The notes: generated by a model not told the origin, from the sequence alone. A stretch of DNA of 64,000 nucleotides from Erythrobacter crassostreae (GCF_019204045.1 NZ_JAGSPC010000001.1:372001-436000); one strand, 5' to 3'. Shown: positions 29,305-39,336, counted from the stretch's first letter. Numbers and translations are program-made.

Positions 29305-31611
29305 TCAATCGTGCTTTTTTGCTCTGGTCGGCTCGAGCGTATCCGGGGCAAAGAATCCGATTGGATTGGCTTCCGCTGCGCGTTTCTTAAGCTCACCTCG
29401 CATCTTGCGATATTCCGCTTCCATCCGCGATGTTACGGTCGCGCGGGAGTCTTTGAGTGCATCTTCAAAGTCTTCTGCCGCAACCGCAGAAACCTCACCG
29501 CCAACACGGCGCAGCGCGCCAAGGCCCGCTCGGCGCACTACGTCTTCAAGGTCTGCACCGGTGAAGCGGTCAGTCCTTTTAGCGACGGATTTAAGATCGA
29601 CGTCATCGGCAAGAGGCATTCCTGATGTATGGATCTTCAGGATATGCTCGCGCCCTTCGAGATCGGGTGTGCCGACATAGACCAGTTCATCAAACCGGCC
29701 AGGGCGCAGCAGTGCCGGATCGACCAATGTAGGCCGGTTGGTAGCACCCACCACAATAACCGATTGCAGCTCTTCCAGGCCGTCCATCTCAGCGAGGATC
29801 GTGTTCACAACACGCCCAGTTACTTGCGGCTCACCTTGCCCGCTTCCGCGGGCCGGCACCAAGCTGTCGATCTCATCGATGAAGATAACGCACGGGGCGA
29901 CCGCGCGAGCACGGGCGAATAGACGCGCGATCTGCTGCTCACTCTCGCCATACCATTTGGACAGGAGATCAGAGCTTTTCATCGAGATAAAGTTGGCCTC
30001 GGCCTCTTTTGCGGTCGCCTTGGCCAGCAATGTTTTACCAGTCCCCGGCGGGCCGTAGAGTAAGAAACCTTTCGCCGGACGAATGCCAAGGCGCCTGAAT
30101 GCGTCGGGGTTTTTCAGAGGAAGTTCGATGCCTTCCTTAAGCTTATCGATAGCATCGCCGACCCCTCCGATATCATCCCAGCCGACATCAGGCATCTGAA
30201 CCATAACTTCGCGCATGGCGGATGGCTGGATACGTTTGAGCGCAGAGAGAAAATCTTCGCGCGTCACACACAGGTCTTCAAGCACGTCCTGCGGAATAGT
30301 GCGCTCATCCAAATCAAGGCGCGGCATGATACGGCGCACAGAATCAATCGCAGCTTCACGGGCAAGAGCAGCAATATCTGCACCCACAAATCCGTGGGTC
30401 ACGCGGGCCAGCTCATCAAGGTCAACCGCTTCTTCTAGCGGCATACCGCGTGTGTGAATGGCAAGGATTTCACGCCGGCCGCCTTGATCAGGCACCCCGA
30501 TCACAATCTCGCGGTCAAACCGGCCCGGCCTGCGCAACGCTTCGTCAATCGCATCCGGACGGTTTGTTGCAGCGATCACGACAAGGTTCGCGCGCGCCTC
30601 CAGCCCGTCCATCAGTGTTAGCAATTGTGCAACGAGGCGCTTCTCGGCTTCGCCTGGAACCTGCGTACGCTTCGGAGCGATTGAATCAATCTCATCGATG
30701 AAAACAATCGCCGGAGCGACGCGGGTCGCCTCTTCAAACACCTCACGGAGCCGCTTTTCGCTTTCACCATAGCCAGACCCCATGATTTCAGGTCCGTTGA
30801 TCGTGAAGAATTCTGCGTCGCTTTCATTGGCCACAGCCTGGGCAAGACGCGTCTTACCGGTTCCGGGCGGGCCATGAAGCAAAACCCCCTTAGGCGGATC
30901 CACCCCAAGGCGCGTGAACAGTTCGGGATAGCGGAGCGGCAATTCGACCATTTCACGAAGCTGCTGAATGGTGTCTTCCATTCCGCCAACATCATCATAG
31001 TTCACAGCACCGCGAGCATCGCGTGGCTCTTCAAAATCTGCCCGCAGTTCAACTTCGGTGTTCTCGTCAATATGGACGATGCCTTTCGGGTTGGTTGAGG
31101 CAACCGAAAGGCGGATTTGCGTCAGCGCATAGGCTGGCGCGCGCAGCAACTGTCGCACATCAGGCGGCATGTTCTGAACCGGCTGCTGTCCGGTGGTCGC
31201 CACCAAATCACCGGCGACAATCGGCTTGCGAAAGAAATTGCGTTTCAAAGCTTGGGTCGGACCTTGCAGCCGCATTTCCCGCTGGGCGGGCGCAAAAACG
31301 ACGCGCGTGGCCGGACGCGATTCAGCGACGGAGACTTCGACATGCTCACCCGATGCGGCCTCTGCATTGCCGCGTTGCAAGCCGTCTAATCGAACGATTT
31401 CAAGCGCATCGTCTTCAGGGTAGGCAGCCATGGCGATTGCAGCGGTTGGGCGCTTGCCGTTTATTTCGACAACATCGCCTTCGGTAATCCCGAGCGCCTG
31501 AAATGCCGAACGCGGCATACGGGCGATACCCTGACCAGATTCCTCCTGCCGTGCTGGTGCGACTTGGAGACGCGCAGTGCGGCTGGGAGTGGCGGCTTCG
31601 GCATCTGCCAT
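29305..31611 (-). CDS. CDC48/VCP-type AAA+ ATPase
   Basis: A 768-residue protein with the full p97 layout. An N-terminal double-psi barrel region (residues about 12-95, with EGDVVEINGKR) precedes AAA domain 1 (Walker A GPPGTGKTRLAQ, Walker B VFIDEIDSIAPKR) and AAA domain 2 (GPPGTGKTLLAKAT, IFIDEIDSLVPARG). Both second-region arginine fingers are visible (RRPGRFDREI and RPGRFDELVY). In archaea and eukaryotes the hexamer unfolds tagged proteins for degradation. In proteobacteria the role is not established. GAGAGGAAG precedes the ATG at 31611. It stands alone, convergent with the MscS gene. Confidence 0.95.
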   Translation of the reverse strand: MADAEAATPSRTARLQVAPARQEESGQGIARMPRSAFQALGITEGDVVEINGKRPTAAIAMAAYPEDDALEIVRLDGLQRGNAEAASGEHVEVSVAESRPATRVVFAPAQREMRLQGPTQALKRNFFRKPIVAGDLVATTGQQPVQNMPPDVRQLLRAPAYALTQIRLSVASTNPKGIVHIDENTEVELRADFEEPRDARGAVNYDDVGGMEDTIQQLREMVELPLRYPELFTRLGVDPPKGVLLHGPPGTGKTRLAQAVANESDAEFFTINGPEIMGSGYGESEKRLREVFEEATRVAPAIVFIDEIDSIAPKRTQVPGEAEKRLVAQLLTLMDGLEARANLVVIAATNRPDAIDEALRRPGRFDREIVIGVPDQGGRREILAIHTRGMPLEEAVDLDELARVTHGFVGADIAALAREAAIDSVRRIMPRLDLDERTIPQDVLEDLCVTREDFLSALKRIQPSAMREVMVQMPDVGWDDIGGVGDAIDKLKEGIELPLKNPDAFRRLGIRPAKGFLLYGPPGTGKTLLAKATAKEAEANFISMKSSDLLSKWYGESEQQIARLFARARAVAPCVIFIDEIDSLVPARGSGQGEPQVTGRVVNTILAEMDGLEELQSVIVVGATNRPTLVDPALLRPGRFDELVYVGTPDLEGREHILKIHTSGMPLADDVDLKSVAKRTDRFTGADLEDVVRRAGLGALRRVGGEVSAVAAEDFEDALKDSRATVTSRMEAEYRKMRGELKKRAAEANPIGFFAPDTLEPTRAKKHD

Positions 31612-32160
31612 TAATTACTTCCTCTCGAACGCTTCGATTCGTTTGTTTCCCAACACCCGTAGCAACATACGCGCTGCGGAAAAAAGCTTACTGAACCGAA
31701 ATACTGAAGCTGTCGCCAATGGAAAGCCAAGGATTGGTGCGGATAGATCGCCTGCAAACAAAACCGACTGGAGCGATTTTCGCCGCGCAGAAAAAGCCCG
31801 GCACAAAGGCCGGGCTAAAAAGTTTGGGAGAGGATGCCTGAAAGGCGATAACAGATATGCTGCGCTGCAAATCTTTTCGCAAGTGCGAAAGCCGCACATT
31901 TTGTTGCATTTTTCACAATTAAACTCGGGTTTCTGCTGAAAGTATGCGTTGTTTCGCAAAGTTTATGCCTGATTTATAGGCATATTGGCCTTTTTGGGGC
32001 AATAATTAGGCAGCTGTCTTTGTGCATCGCAACATATCGCTGACCAATGACGTCACTTAGTCGCAAAGCGTGACACAGCGCTTTCGACCCAGTAATCAGG
32101 CGCAAACAAGCGGGCTCTTAATGCCCGCAACATTCGTTTTTGACCAAGCAGGTGCCTTTT
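31612..32160. other. 549-bp AT-rich intergenic region rich in dyads
   Basis: I find no convincing gene here. It holds a GC hairpin oriented to terminate minus-strand transcription (31791-31816), a near-palindrome TGCTGCGCTGCA (31858-31869), TTTCGCA-AG-TGCGAAA (31875-31890), ATGCCT/AGGCAT (about 31965-31983) and GCGGGC/GCCCGC (32110-32128). A minus-strand promoter is possible, with GGGCAA (31997-32002, the complement of TTGCCC) and TTTATA (31973-31978, the complement of TATAAA) 18 bases apart. That would give a transcript of about 175 bases ending at the hairpin. The TGC-rich dyads resemble PhaR-type sites only loosely. Confidence 0.5.
31791..31816 (-). terminator. Orphan minus-strand terminator
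   Basis: AGCCCGGC (31795-31802) and GCCGGGCT (31809-31816) form an 8-bp stem with a 6-base loop. On the minus strand it is followed by TTTTT. No minus-strand gene lies upstream of it before the divergent scoA, so it may end a small RNA. Confidence 0.7.
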
Positions 32161-32883
32161 ATGAGCAAACTCTTCCCAGATGCCGCAAGCGCGATCGATG
32201 GCGTAATCAAAGATGGCATGTTGATTGCCGCTGGCGGCTTTGGCCTTTGCGGTATTCCAGAACGCCTGCTTGATGCCATCCGCGACAACGGAGCAACCGG
32301 ACTCACCTTTGCCAGCAACAATGCAGGCATCGACAATGAAGGCATCGGCAAATTGCTTCGTACCCGTCAGGTGAAAAAAATGATTTCATCCTATGTCGGC
32401 GAGAACAAGGAGTTTGAACGTCAGTTTTTGGCCGGAGAATTGGAAGTCGAGTTTTGCCCGCAGGGTACACTTGCCGAACGGATGCGTGCAGGCGGCGCCG
32501 GCATTCCGGGTTTCTACACCAAGACAGGCGTTGGCACTCAGGTCGCCGAAGGCAAAGAGCACAAGGCCTTCACCGATCCCGATGGAGAGACTGCAACATA
32601 CATTATGGAACGCGGCATCTTCGCCGATCTTGCCATTGTGAAAGCTTGGAAGGCCGACGAAACTGGAAATCTTATCTTCCGTAAAACAGCTCGCAATTTC
32701 AATCAGCCTGCAGCGACATGCGGCAAAGTTTGTATTGCCGAAGTCGAAGAAATCGTCCCTGCAGGCGCGCTCAACCCCGACGAGATTCACCTTCCGGGTG
32801 TATTCGTGAACCGGATGATTGTTGGCGCGCCGTACGACAAACAGATCGAGTTCCGCACGACGCGGGAGCGGGAGACAGCGTAA
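32161..32883 (+). CDS. scoA: 3-oxoacid (succinyl-CoA:acetoacetate) CoA-transferase subunit A
   Basis: A 240-residue alpha subunit starting at the ATG at 32161 (MSKLFPDAASAI), with AGGTG upstream. An in-frame TTG at 32140 is less likely. Family motifs include GMLIAAGGFGLCGIPE, SNNAGIDNEGIG and GGAGIPGFYTKTGVGT. With subunit B it moves CoA between succinate and acetoacetate, so it activates ketone bodies and connects to polyhydroxybutyrate breakdown. Its partner scoB lies about 940 bases downstream, with a lipoprotein gene between them. Its TAA overlaps the proposed ATT start of that gene. Confidence 0.95.
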   Translation: MSKLFPDAASAIDGVIKDGMLIAAGGFGLCGIPERLLDAIRDNGATGLTFASNNAGIDNEGIGKLLRTRQVKKMISSYVGENKEFERQFLAGELEVEFCPQGTLAERMRAGGAGIPGFYTKTGVGTQVAEGKEHKAFTDPDGETATYIMERGIFADLAIVKAWKADETGNLIFRKTARNFNQPAATCGKVCIAEVEEIVPAGALNPDEIHLPGVFVNRMIVGAPYDKQIEFRTTRERETA

Positions 32884-33830
32884 TTCGCAAGACCGCCGCC
32901 TCTCTGGTTGCAATGTCCTTGGTCAGCCTGACCTTGCCGGGCTGCGTCGCGGCGGTCATCCCGCTTGTCGCAAGCGGAGCGATCGTTCAATCTGAGAATA
33001 ACGCAGACGAAAACGGTGATGAGGAAGCCCCGACGGCGGAACAGCCAGAGGCCGCCAACGTCGTTACAGCAGAGACCGATGCGGCCAGTTCTGGAGTGGA
33101 AGAAGCCGGAAGTTTGGTCCAACCTAGCACAGAAGATCGATCAATCCAGTCGCCGCGTCTCGTGGAATTTATCCGATACTCAACGCAGCAAGCCTTCCGG
33201 TTCTCAGAAGCCGAAGAGCCCCTTGCCTCCGCTGTACTCAGCAATCCCGCAGCGCTTGACGGAGAACGGATTAATTGTGATCGGGATGGTGAGTTGGAGC
33301 CAGCGGTGCTTATCGATCTCGATCCGGGTGAGGCAACCTATTCCAGCAATTCGCCGCTCCCAACCTCCACTTCAATTGCTCTCAGTCTCAAAGTACTCCG
33401 CAGCGAGGGCGTAACGGTTGCTTGGATTTCAGGTAATTCTGCCGCCGATGCCGATATTGTGCGCGATGCGTTGACATCCTCAGGCCTTGATCCGGATGCC
33501 GAAGATACGTTGCTTTTGATGCGCTATCCCGGTGATCGCAAACAGACCCGTCGAAAAGAATTTTCCAGCGAAACTTGCTTGATCGCTATTGCAGGCGACA
33601 ATCGCCGCGATTTTGATGAACTTTATGACTACCTCAACAATCGCAACGCTGCACTAAACCTTGAAAAGCTGATCAATAACGGCTGGTTTCTGATCGGACC
33701 GGATACACCAATCGCAACCAACAAAGATGAAGCCAGCGATCCGGCTTTGCCTCTCATATCTCAATCATCGACAGAGCTGCAGGATGACATCTCTGCCGCG
33801 CCAATCCCAGACGGAAAGCAAGAACAATGA
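32883..33830 (+). CDS. HAD-phosphatase-like (class B acid phosphatase type) lipoprotein with apparent ATT start
   Basis: About 315 residues. The first ATG (32913) would leave a signal peptide without basic residues. Ten codons upstream, an ATT at 32883 overlapping the scoA stop gives an ideal N-terminus (IRKTAASLV... ending LPGC, Cys21), with GGAG eight bases before it, so I place the start there. An acidic linker covers residues 35-85. The HAD motifs are present in order: DLDPGEA (nucleophile Asp), WISGN, KQTRRK and [10 protein letters not shown]. This layout matches lipoprotein e(P4)-type acid phosphatases, though motif I lacks the usual Thr. Membrane-anchored phosphatase activity is inferred. 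Its ATGA end overlaps the scoB start by four bases. Confidence 0.72.
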   Translation: MRKTAASLVAMSLVSLTLPGCVAAVIPLVASGAIVQSENNADENGDEEAPTAEQPEAANVVTAETDAASSGVEEAGSLVQPSTEDRSIQSPRLVEFIRYSTQQAFRFSEAEEPLASAVLSNPAALDGERINCDRDGELEPAVLIDLDPGEATYSSNSPLPTSTSIALSLKVLRSEGVTVAWISGNSAADADIVRDALTSSGLDPDAEDTLLLMRYPGDRKQTRRKEFSSETCLIAIAGDNRRDFDELYDYLNNRNAALNLEKLINNGWFLIGPDTPIATNKDEASDPALPLISQSSTELQDDISAAPIPDGKQEQ

Positions 33831-34492
33831 CCCAAGATGCAATCGGATGGACCCGTGATCAAATGGCCGCGCGCGCCGCGCGTGAGCTAGAAGACGGGTA
33901 TTACGTCAATCTCGGGATCGGCATTCCAACGCTGGTCGCAAACCATATTCCAGAAGGCATGCTGGTCACTCTACAAAGCGAGAATGGCATGCTCGGCATT
34001 GGCCCTTTCCCTTACGAGGACGAGGTTGATCCCGATCTGATCAATGCGGGGAAACAGACGATCAGCGAGCTTCCGCACAGCGCCTATTTCGACAGCGCGA
34101 CCAGCTTTTCAATGATCCGCGGCGGGCATATCGACCTGACAGTGTTGGGCGCAATGGAAGTGGCCGAAAACGGCGACATCGCCAACTGGATGATCCCGGG
34201 TAAAATGATCAAAGGCATGGGCGGCGCGATGGATCTGGTCGCCGGGGTCAAGAAGATCATCGTTGTCATGGATCACAACGCCAAGGACGGCAGCCCAAAA
34301 CTCATTCCAGCATGTTCACTGCCGCTAACCGGTGCTGGCGTCGTCGATATGGTCATCACAAACCTTGGTGTATTTCATCGCCCATCCAAAGACGCGGACT
34401 TCCGCCTGATCGAACTGGCACCGGGTGTTACGGCCGACGAAGTCGCTACGAAGACCACCGCTCGCTATGAAGTGGCTCTGGAAGACGCATAA
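33827..34492 (+). CDS. scoB: 3-oxoacid CoA-transferase subunit B
   Basis: A 221-residue beta subunit. The catalytic glutamate motif [12 protein letters not shown] is present, as are [14 protein letters not shown] and [14 protein letters not shown]. The glutamate forms the enzyme-CoA thioester. It overlaps the preceding HAD-like lipoprotein gene by ATGA, so the three genes are one operon although the lipoprotein is not part of the enzyme. Full length. Confidence 0.96.
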   Translation: MTQDAIGWTRDQMAARAARELEDGYYVNLGIGIPTLVANHIPEGMLVTLQSENGMLGIGPFPYEDEVDPDLINAGKQTISELPHSAYFDSATSFSMIRGGHIDLTVLGAMEVAENGDIANWMIPGKMIKGMGGAMDLVAGVKKIIVVMDHNAKDGSPKLIPACSLPLTGAGVVDMVITNLGVFHRPSKDADFRLIELAPGVTADEVATKTTARYEVALEDA

Positions 34493-34508
34493 TCCCGGTA
34501 CTGCCCGG

Positions 34509-35585
34509 TTAAAGCGAATCCGGACTGAGCTCGATTGTGGAATTGTCGCCCCAGGTTGAAACTGCGCTTGTCCGGCGGTTTTCGTTGATGATTTTGAGAA
34601 CCCGTTCAAGCGATGGGAGCCGGTTTTGCGGCACAAAATTGATGCGCTGATCGTCTGTTATGACAGTGATCGAGAACGGCTGTTTCTTGCTCTTTTTAGC
34701 GTCCGAAAGCAGCGCTGACCCCGAATCGGGAGCGACCGAGACCCCCATGCCGCTATCGCCAAGAGCGATCAGATAGGAATCCGTGGAAGCATTCGCGCGG
34801 TACGCTACTTGCGTAGCGCTGAGCGAGGAATCGCGGCACCAGGCGACAGCTGCCCTCGCCTCTTCGCTTTCTTGCTGCTCCTGTACCTTTTCGGCGACCA
34901 TGCCGCCTAACAGTGCGCTGATAAGGCTCGATGCGCCATCGACTTTTGCATCCTCGGCTTTCTTTTTGAAAACCAGCTTCTCTTCGCAATCCTCCACTGG
35001 GATGATTGCAGGCTGACTGGCAGAGGATGCAGGCGCGGCTAGCTCGGCAAATGCACTATCAATCCAAATACCCAACTCCTCTGGAGAGCGTGTTCGAGAC
35101 GACGCGCGCAATTTTACGAACCAGCCGTTTACTGAAAACAGCACAAGCCCTGTGCTTTTTACCACCTCGCTATTGGGGGTGGCATAGATTCCACGTTGGC
35201 CTTGCCATACCTCTGCGCCAGGCCACGAATACGGTTCGATCAAATAGGGCAATTGGGGTTTGCCAAGCGCCTCGCGCGATTCAATTCCGATCCGCGCTTG
35301 TTCAAACCACACTGGCACGCCGCCATTGGTGTCCCGGTAGATATAGATCGACAGCTCTTCGCCTTCGACGCGGAACGAGAAACCAAGGTTTAGAAAGTCT
35401 GGCGCATACTCAACCGCGCCGGTGCGCGGCAATCCGCCAAGGGTGGTGGGGACAACAATTTCGCTATGCGGGTGGACCCATGCTTCGTCGGGCAGCTCGA
35501 TCGATCGCTGTGCGGAAGCCGGAGCGGCTAACGCTGTCACGGTTGCCGCGGCCAACAATGCGATACTCTTCACGGATCTATGCAT
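34509..35585 (-). CDS. Secreted protein of unknown function
   Basis: A 358-residue protein from the ATG at 35585, preceded by GGGGAG. The signal peptide ends APASAQ (about residue 26). The N-terminal half alternates strands with aromatic residues (YIYRDTNGGVPVWFEQARIGIE and WFVKLRASSRTRSPEELGIWI). The middle is acidic and helical (KVQEQQESEEARAAV). The C-terminal half is Ser/Asp-rich. Two Cys are visible in the mature part. I recognise no family. The reading frame continues upstream of the chosen start but loses secretion features. It is convergent with scoB, with a 16-base gap. Confidence 0.68.
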   Translation of the reverse strand: MHRSVKSIALLAAATVTALAAPASAQRSIELPDEAWVHPHSEIVVPTTLGGLPRTGAVEYAPDFLNLGFSFRVEGEELSIYIYRDTNGGVPVWFEQARIGIESREALGKPQLPYLIEPYSWPGAEVWQGQRGIYATPNSEVVKSTGLVLFSVNGWFVKLRASSRTRSPEELGIWIDSAFAELAAPASSASQPAIIPVEDCEEKLVFKKKAEDAKVDGASSLISALLGGMVAEKVQEQQESEEARAAVAWCRDSSLSATQVAYRANASTDSYLIALGDSGMGVSVAPDSGSALLSDAKKSKKQPFSITVITDDQRINFVPQNRLPSLERVLKIINENRRTSAVSTWGDNSTIELSPDSL

Positions 35586-35714
35586 CTGAAATCTCCCCAG
35601 TTCGCCGTAATCTTGCATAGCTGGCGCGATCGGGCAAACCGCACCTATGGCGGAGGCGCATTTCTCGATTCGATACCCTTGACGGCACCCAAGCTTTGGT
35701 CGAGCGAGAGGTGC

Positions 35715-36878
35715 ATGTGGTTTGAACACCCTCGTAATCCGAAATCGCCGCTTGCTGGCTTGAAAGTCGTCGAACTCGCCCGCGTTCTGGCCGGACCGTG
35801 GGCCGGACAAATTCTTGCCGACCTTGGTGCGGATGTAATCAAGGTTGAAAGCCCTGAAGGCGATGGAACACGGTTGTGGGGCCCACCGTGGGTTGAGCGG
35901 ACAGACGCGCACGGAAAACTGCACCGCGAAGCTGCCTATTATCACGCCTGCAATCGAGGAAAGCGGTCAATCGTGGCCGATTTTCGCGAGGGGAACGACC
36001 TAAAGCGGGTTCGCGATCTCTGCGCCGATGCGGATGTCGTGATCGAGAATTTCAAGACTGGTAGTTTGGCCAAATTCGGTCTCGATTTTGCTTCATTGGC
36101 AGCCCGGAACCCCAGGATGGTGTATTGCTCGATTACCGGCTTTGGACAGACCGGCCCTCGCTCTCACGAGGCAGGTTATGATTTCGTGATCCAGGGTATG
36201 AGCGGGTTTATGTCTGTTACCGGCGAGCCCGAAGGCGACCCGATGAAGATGGGCGTCTCAATCTCCGATCTTGCCACCGGCACATGGGCGGCAAACGGCA
36301 TTCAGGCCGCGTTGCTGCAGCGTGAGCGCCCCGGTCCGATGCAAGGGCGCGGTCAACATCTCGATATGGCATTGATGGATTGTTCGGTCGCTTTGCTTGC
36401 CAATCAAGCGAGCTATTTCCTCAATACCGGCGACAATCCGCCAAGGATGGGCAACGCCCACGCTCAGGTTGCACCCTATGGAGTATTTCCTGTTAGCGAT
36501 GGCCATGTGATCCTTGCGCCCGCCAATGATGGTTTGTTTGCCAAACTTGCATCACTGCTGGGGCGCGCCGATTGGTCAGACAATCCGGATTTCACCAGCA
36601 ATGCCGGCCGGGTCGGAAACGCAGCAGAACTCGACCCCCAAATCGCGCTTGAAACTGCGAAATGGACCAAGGCCGGTCTGCTGGCCGCCTGTAAAGAGCA
36701 TGGAGTGCCCGCAGGCCCGATCAACAATCTGGACGAGGTTTTTGATGATCCGCAAGTCGCAGCGCGCGGCATGAGGATCGAATTGGACGGCATGCTAGGA
36801 ATACGATCCCCCTTCAGTTTCTCAGAGGGAGAATTGGCGATGGACCGCCCTTCGCCAATGCTTGGTGAGGATGACTAG
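35715..36878 (+). CDS. CaiB/BaiF family (type III) CoA-transferase
   Basis: A 387-residue protein from the ATG at 35715; upstream in-frame codons overlap the divergent gene's start and look non-coding. Family motifs: GLKVVELARVLAGPWAGQILADLGADVIKVE (N-terminal nucleotide fold), FRGNDLKR-like region, and MALMDCSVALLANQ, which contains the Asp expected at the active site. It transfers CoA between carboxylic acids. The substrate cannot be told. Its last four bases overlap the tail of the convergent DUF418 gene. Proximity to scoAB suggests acyl-CoA or ketone metabolism, but they are separate transcripts. Confidence 0.9.
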   Translation: MWFEHPRNPKSPLAGLKVVELARVLAGPWAGQILADLGADVIKVESPEGDGTRLWGPPWVERTDAHGKLHREAAYYHACNRGKRSIVADFREGNDLKRVRDLCADADVVIENFKTGSLAKFGLDFASLAARNPRMVYCSITGFGQTGPRSHEAGYDFVIQGMSGFMSVTGEPEGDPMKMGVSISDLATGTWAANGIQAALLQRERPGPMQGRGQHLDMALMDCSVALLANQASYFLNTGDNPPRMGNAHAQVAPYGVFPVSDGHVILAPANDGLFAKLASLLGRADWSDNPDFTSNAGRVGNAAELDPQIALETAKWTKAGLLAACKEHGVPAGPINNLDEVFDDPQVAARGMRIELDGMLGIRSPFSFSEGELAMDRPSPMLGEDD

Positions 36879-38068
36879 GACAGCCCTTTCGCCATACTTC
36901 TCCAGACCCGCTCCAGCGGACCTTTGCCAAACCACATAGCCCATAAAGGTGACCAGATCAGCATCGCCGCGATCGGCACAAAACTGAGCGCGAATGCCTG
37001 CGCGCGCGTCACGTCACCGAATAGACCGAAGCCCCAACTTGCGAAGATCACTGATAGGATCACGCTGGTCATGACATAATTGGTCAAGGACAGTTTCCCC
37101 ACGCTCGCCAGCAGCCGCGTGGCACGGCCGCTCGCGCTAAAGAACGCCATCGCCAACGCTGCATATGCAAGTGCCAGCAAAGTATCGAACGGAGCCGATA
37201 AGATCAGCGAAACCGGGCCAACCAGCGATCCGGGGAACCCCTTATCAGAAACCCACCAAGCCAATGCGAGCAACGGCGGAAGGGCGATCAGAGCGCAGAT
37301 CGCCGCGAGCCGTTGCATTCGAAACATACGCCATGCTCTGGCCAACATGCGGTCTTTCCAAAGCGCCATGCCCAGCGTCATGCCCGCAAGATTGATCGGA
37401 ATTGAGGCTGAAATTGCCCACAATTGTGCCGGGATATCTCCTGCACGCCGTATTATTCTATCTGCAAAGCCTTCCCGCCCAAGCTCCAAAGCATATCGCA
37501 ATGCCGGACCGTCATGTCCAAAACCTCTTTGGACGAAGAGCGAGGCGTCGCTTTCTGTTCGTCCCGCGAAGTAATCGACCATTGCGCTCCCAAATGCCAC
37601 AATCCCACCGCCGACATGGACAGCCACAAAACCAATCGCGATGGCATAAAGAGCGCGGTGCGAAAACTGCGCCAAGAATGGCAGCGCGAGCCCCGCCACG
37701 GCGTAAACCCGCAGCACATCATTGCTGGCTAAAAAGACCGAGTGAGCAATTCCAAGGGCAAACAAAACCACCATCCGGGCGACATGCGGGCGCCATTTGG
37801 TCACACCCTCACGCTCAAGCAGGATCAGGCAACCGGCACCAAACATCATCGCGAACAGAGTGCGAAATTTGTCTTCAATGAAAACGAAACTGGTCGCCCA
37901 GACAATCTGGTCGACCGCTGTTTCTCCGCCCCAAACGCTAGGATTGTAATATGCCTGCAGCGGGAAAGCGAAGACGTAAACATTCATCCAGACGATGCCG
38001 ATCACCGCAAGCCCGCGCAGCGCGTCAAGCTCGGTGATACGTTTAGGTCCAGTTGGATGCGCCGCCAT
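36875..38068 (-). CDS. DUF418 (YeiB-like) membrane protein
   Basis: A 397-residue integral membrane protein with about ten hydrophobic segments. The N-terminus ITELDALRGLAVIGIVWMNV and KFRTLFAMMFGAG are the family signatures. The C-terminal DUF418 region ends GPLERVWRSM. These proteins resemble acyltransferase-3 membrane enzymes in fold, and their substrate is unknown. It starts 20 bases after the metK stop on the same strand, so it is probably cotranscribed with metK. Confidence 0.88.
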   Translation of the reverse strand: MAAHPTGPKRITELDALRGLAVIGIVWMNVYVFAFPLQAYYNPSVWGGETAVDQIVWATSFVFIEDKFRTLFAMMFGAGCLILLEREGVTKWRPHVARMVVLFALGIAHSVFLASNDVLRVYAVAGLALPFLAQFSHRALYAIAIGFVAVHVGGGIVAFGSAMVDYFAGRTESDASLFVQRGFGHDGPALRYALELGREGFADRIIRRAGDIPAQLWAISASIPINLAGMTLGMALWKDRMLARAWRMFRMQRLAAICALIALPPLLALAWWVSDKGFPGSLVGPVSLILSAPFDTLLALAYAALAMAFFSASGRATRLLASVGKLSLTNYVMTSVILSVIFASWGFGLFGDVTRAQAFALSFVPIAAMLIWSPLWAMWFGKGPLERVWRSMAKGLS

Positions 38069-38088
38069 AATCAGCAGCGTCTAACAGA

Positions 38089-39336
38089 TCAGCTAAGCGC
38101 TGCCTTTAGATCTTCGACCAAATTCGTTTTCTCCCAGGGGAAGAAATCGCCGTCCGCCTTGCGGCCAAAGTGCCCATAAGCAGCACTCTTGCGATAGATT
38201 GGTTTGTTCAGACCCAAATGCATGCGGATAGCGCGCGGCGTTAGTCCGCCCAGCTTACCAATACTCTCGATCGCATTTTCGATTGCAGCATCATCAACAC
38301 CGTCCGCTGCGGTGCCGTGTGTATCGACATAAAGCGAGAGCGGCTGCGAGACACCAATCGCGTAGGCGATCTGAATCGTGCAGCGCGTGGCCAATCCTGC
38401 GGCAACAACGTTCTTTGCAAGATAGCGAGTGATGTAAGCGGCGCTGCGATCAACCTTGGTCGGGTCTTTCCCGCTAAATGCGCCGCCGCCGTGTGGGCTA
38501 GCACCGCCATAAGTATCCACGATGATCTTGCGACCGGTTAAACCGGCATCTCCGTCCGGGCCGCCGATTACGAAACTGCCTGTGGGATTGATGTGCCACT
38601 GCGTCTCGTCGGACAGAAATCCGTCAGGCAGAATATCGGCAACCACGCCTTTTACATAGGCTTTCAGCTCGGCCTCTTTTTCACCTTTGTCATAACCTTC
38701 GGCATGCTGCGTGGAGACCACCAGCGCGGTGCAACCCACTGGTTTGCCATCCTTGTAACGCAAGGTGACCTGACTTTTCGCATCAGGCTCCAAAAACGGC
38801 GCGGCGCCGGAGTGGCGATCCGCCGCTAGCTTCTCCAAAATCTTGTGACTGTAGTCGAGCGTGGCCGGCATAAGATCTGGCGTTTCGTCACACGCGAAAC
38901 CAAACATGATACCTTGGTCACCGGCGCCTTCATCTTTGTTCGAGCCCTCTGCACCCGCATCAACGCCTTGGGCAATGTGATCGGATTGGCCGTGAAGGTG
39001 GTTTTCGAAAGTCAGTGTCTTCCAGTGAAAGCCATCTTGCTCGTAACCGATGTCGCGCACAGTCGCACGTACAGCCTTTTCAATCTCTTCTTTTGCACCG
39101 GGAGCCCACCCGCCATTGACCGCCCAACTTTCGTTGTTCTCATCATACATCGGGGCACAGCGGATTTCTCCGGAGAGGATAACGCGCTGGGTCGTTGTCA
39201 TAGTTTCACAAGCGATGCGCGATTCAGGATCCTTGGCCAGCATCAGATCAACGATGGCGTCCGAAATCTGGTCTGAGACTTTATCGGGGTGACCTTCGGA
39301 AACGCTTTCAGAAGTGAAGAGAAAATCGCTGCGCAT
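38089..39336 (-). CDS. metK: S-adenosylmethionine synthetase
   Basis: A 415-residue protein with the hallmark motifs [36 protein letters not shown] and [19 protein letters not shown]. It makes S-adenosylmethionine from ATP and methionine in the cytoplasm. Its length exceeds the E. coli enzyme because of the usual alphaproteobacterial insertions (for example [20 protein letters not shown] region). The ATG at 39336 is preceded by AAGGA. A candidate operator lies 58 bases upstream at 39394-39415. It follows lnt by 90 bases. Confidence 0.97.
   Translation of the reverse strand: MRSDFLFTSESVSEGHPDKVSDQISDAIVDLMLAKDPESRIACETMTTTQRVILSGEIRCAPMYDENNESWAVNGGWAPGAKEEIEKAVRATVRDIGYEQDGFHWKTLTFENHLHGQSDHIAQGVDAGAEGSNKDEGAGDQGIMFGFACDETPDLMPATLDYSHKILEKLAADRHSGAAPFLEPDAKSQVTLRYKDGKPVGCTALVVSTQHAEGYDKGEKEAELKAYVKGVVADILPDGFLSDETQWHINPTGSFVIGGPDGDAGLTGRKIIVDTYGGASPHGGGAFSGKDPTKVDRSAAYITRYLAKNVVAAGLATRCTIQIAYAIGVSQPLSLYVDTHGTAADGVDDAAIENAIESIGKLGGLTPRAIRMHLGLNKPIYRKSAAYGHFGRKADGDFFPWEKTNLVEDLKAALS

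Noticed and set aside
31615..31959. Minus-strand open frame with a cysteine cluster (CEKCNKMC)
   Set aside because: It runs through a terminator hairpin and overlaps the CDC48 gene leader; no ribosome binding site, and the cysteines do not match a known zinc motif.
32140..32160. Upstream TTG start for scoA
   Set aside because: The ATG at 32161 gives the usual N-terminus and has AGGTG before it.
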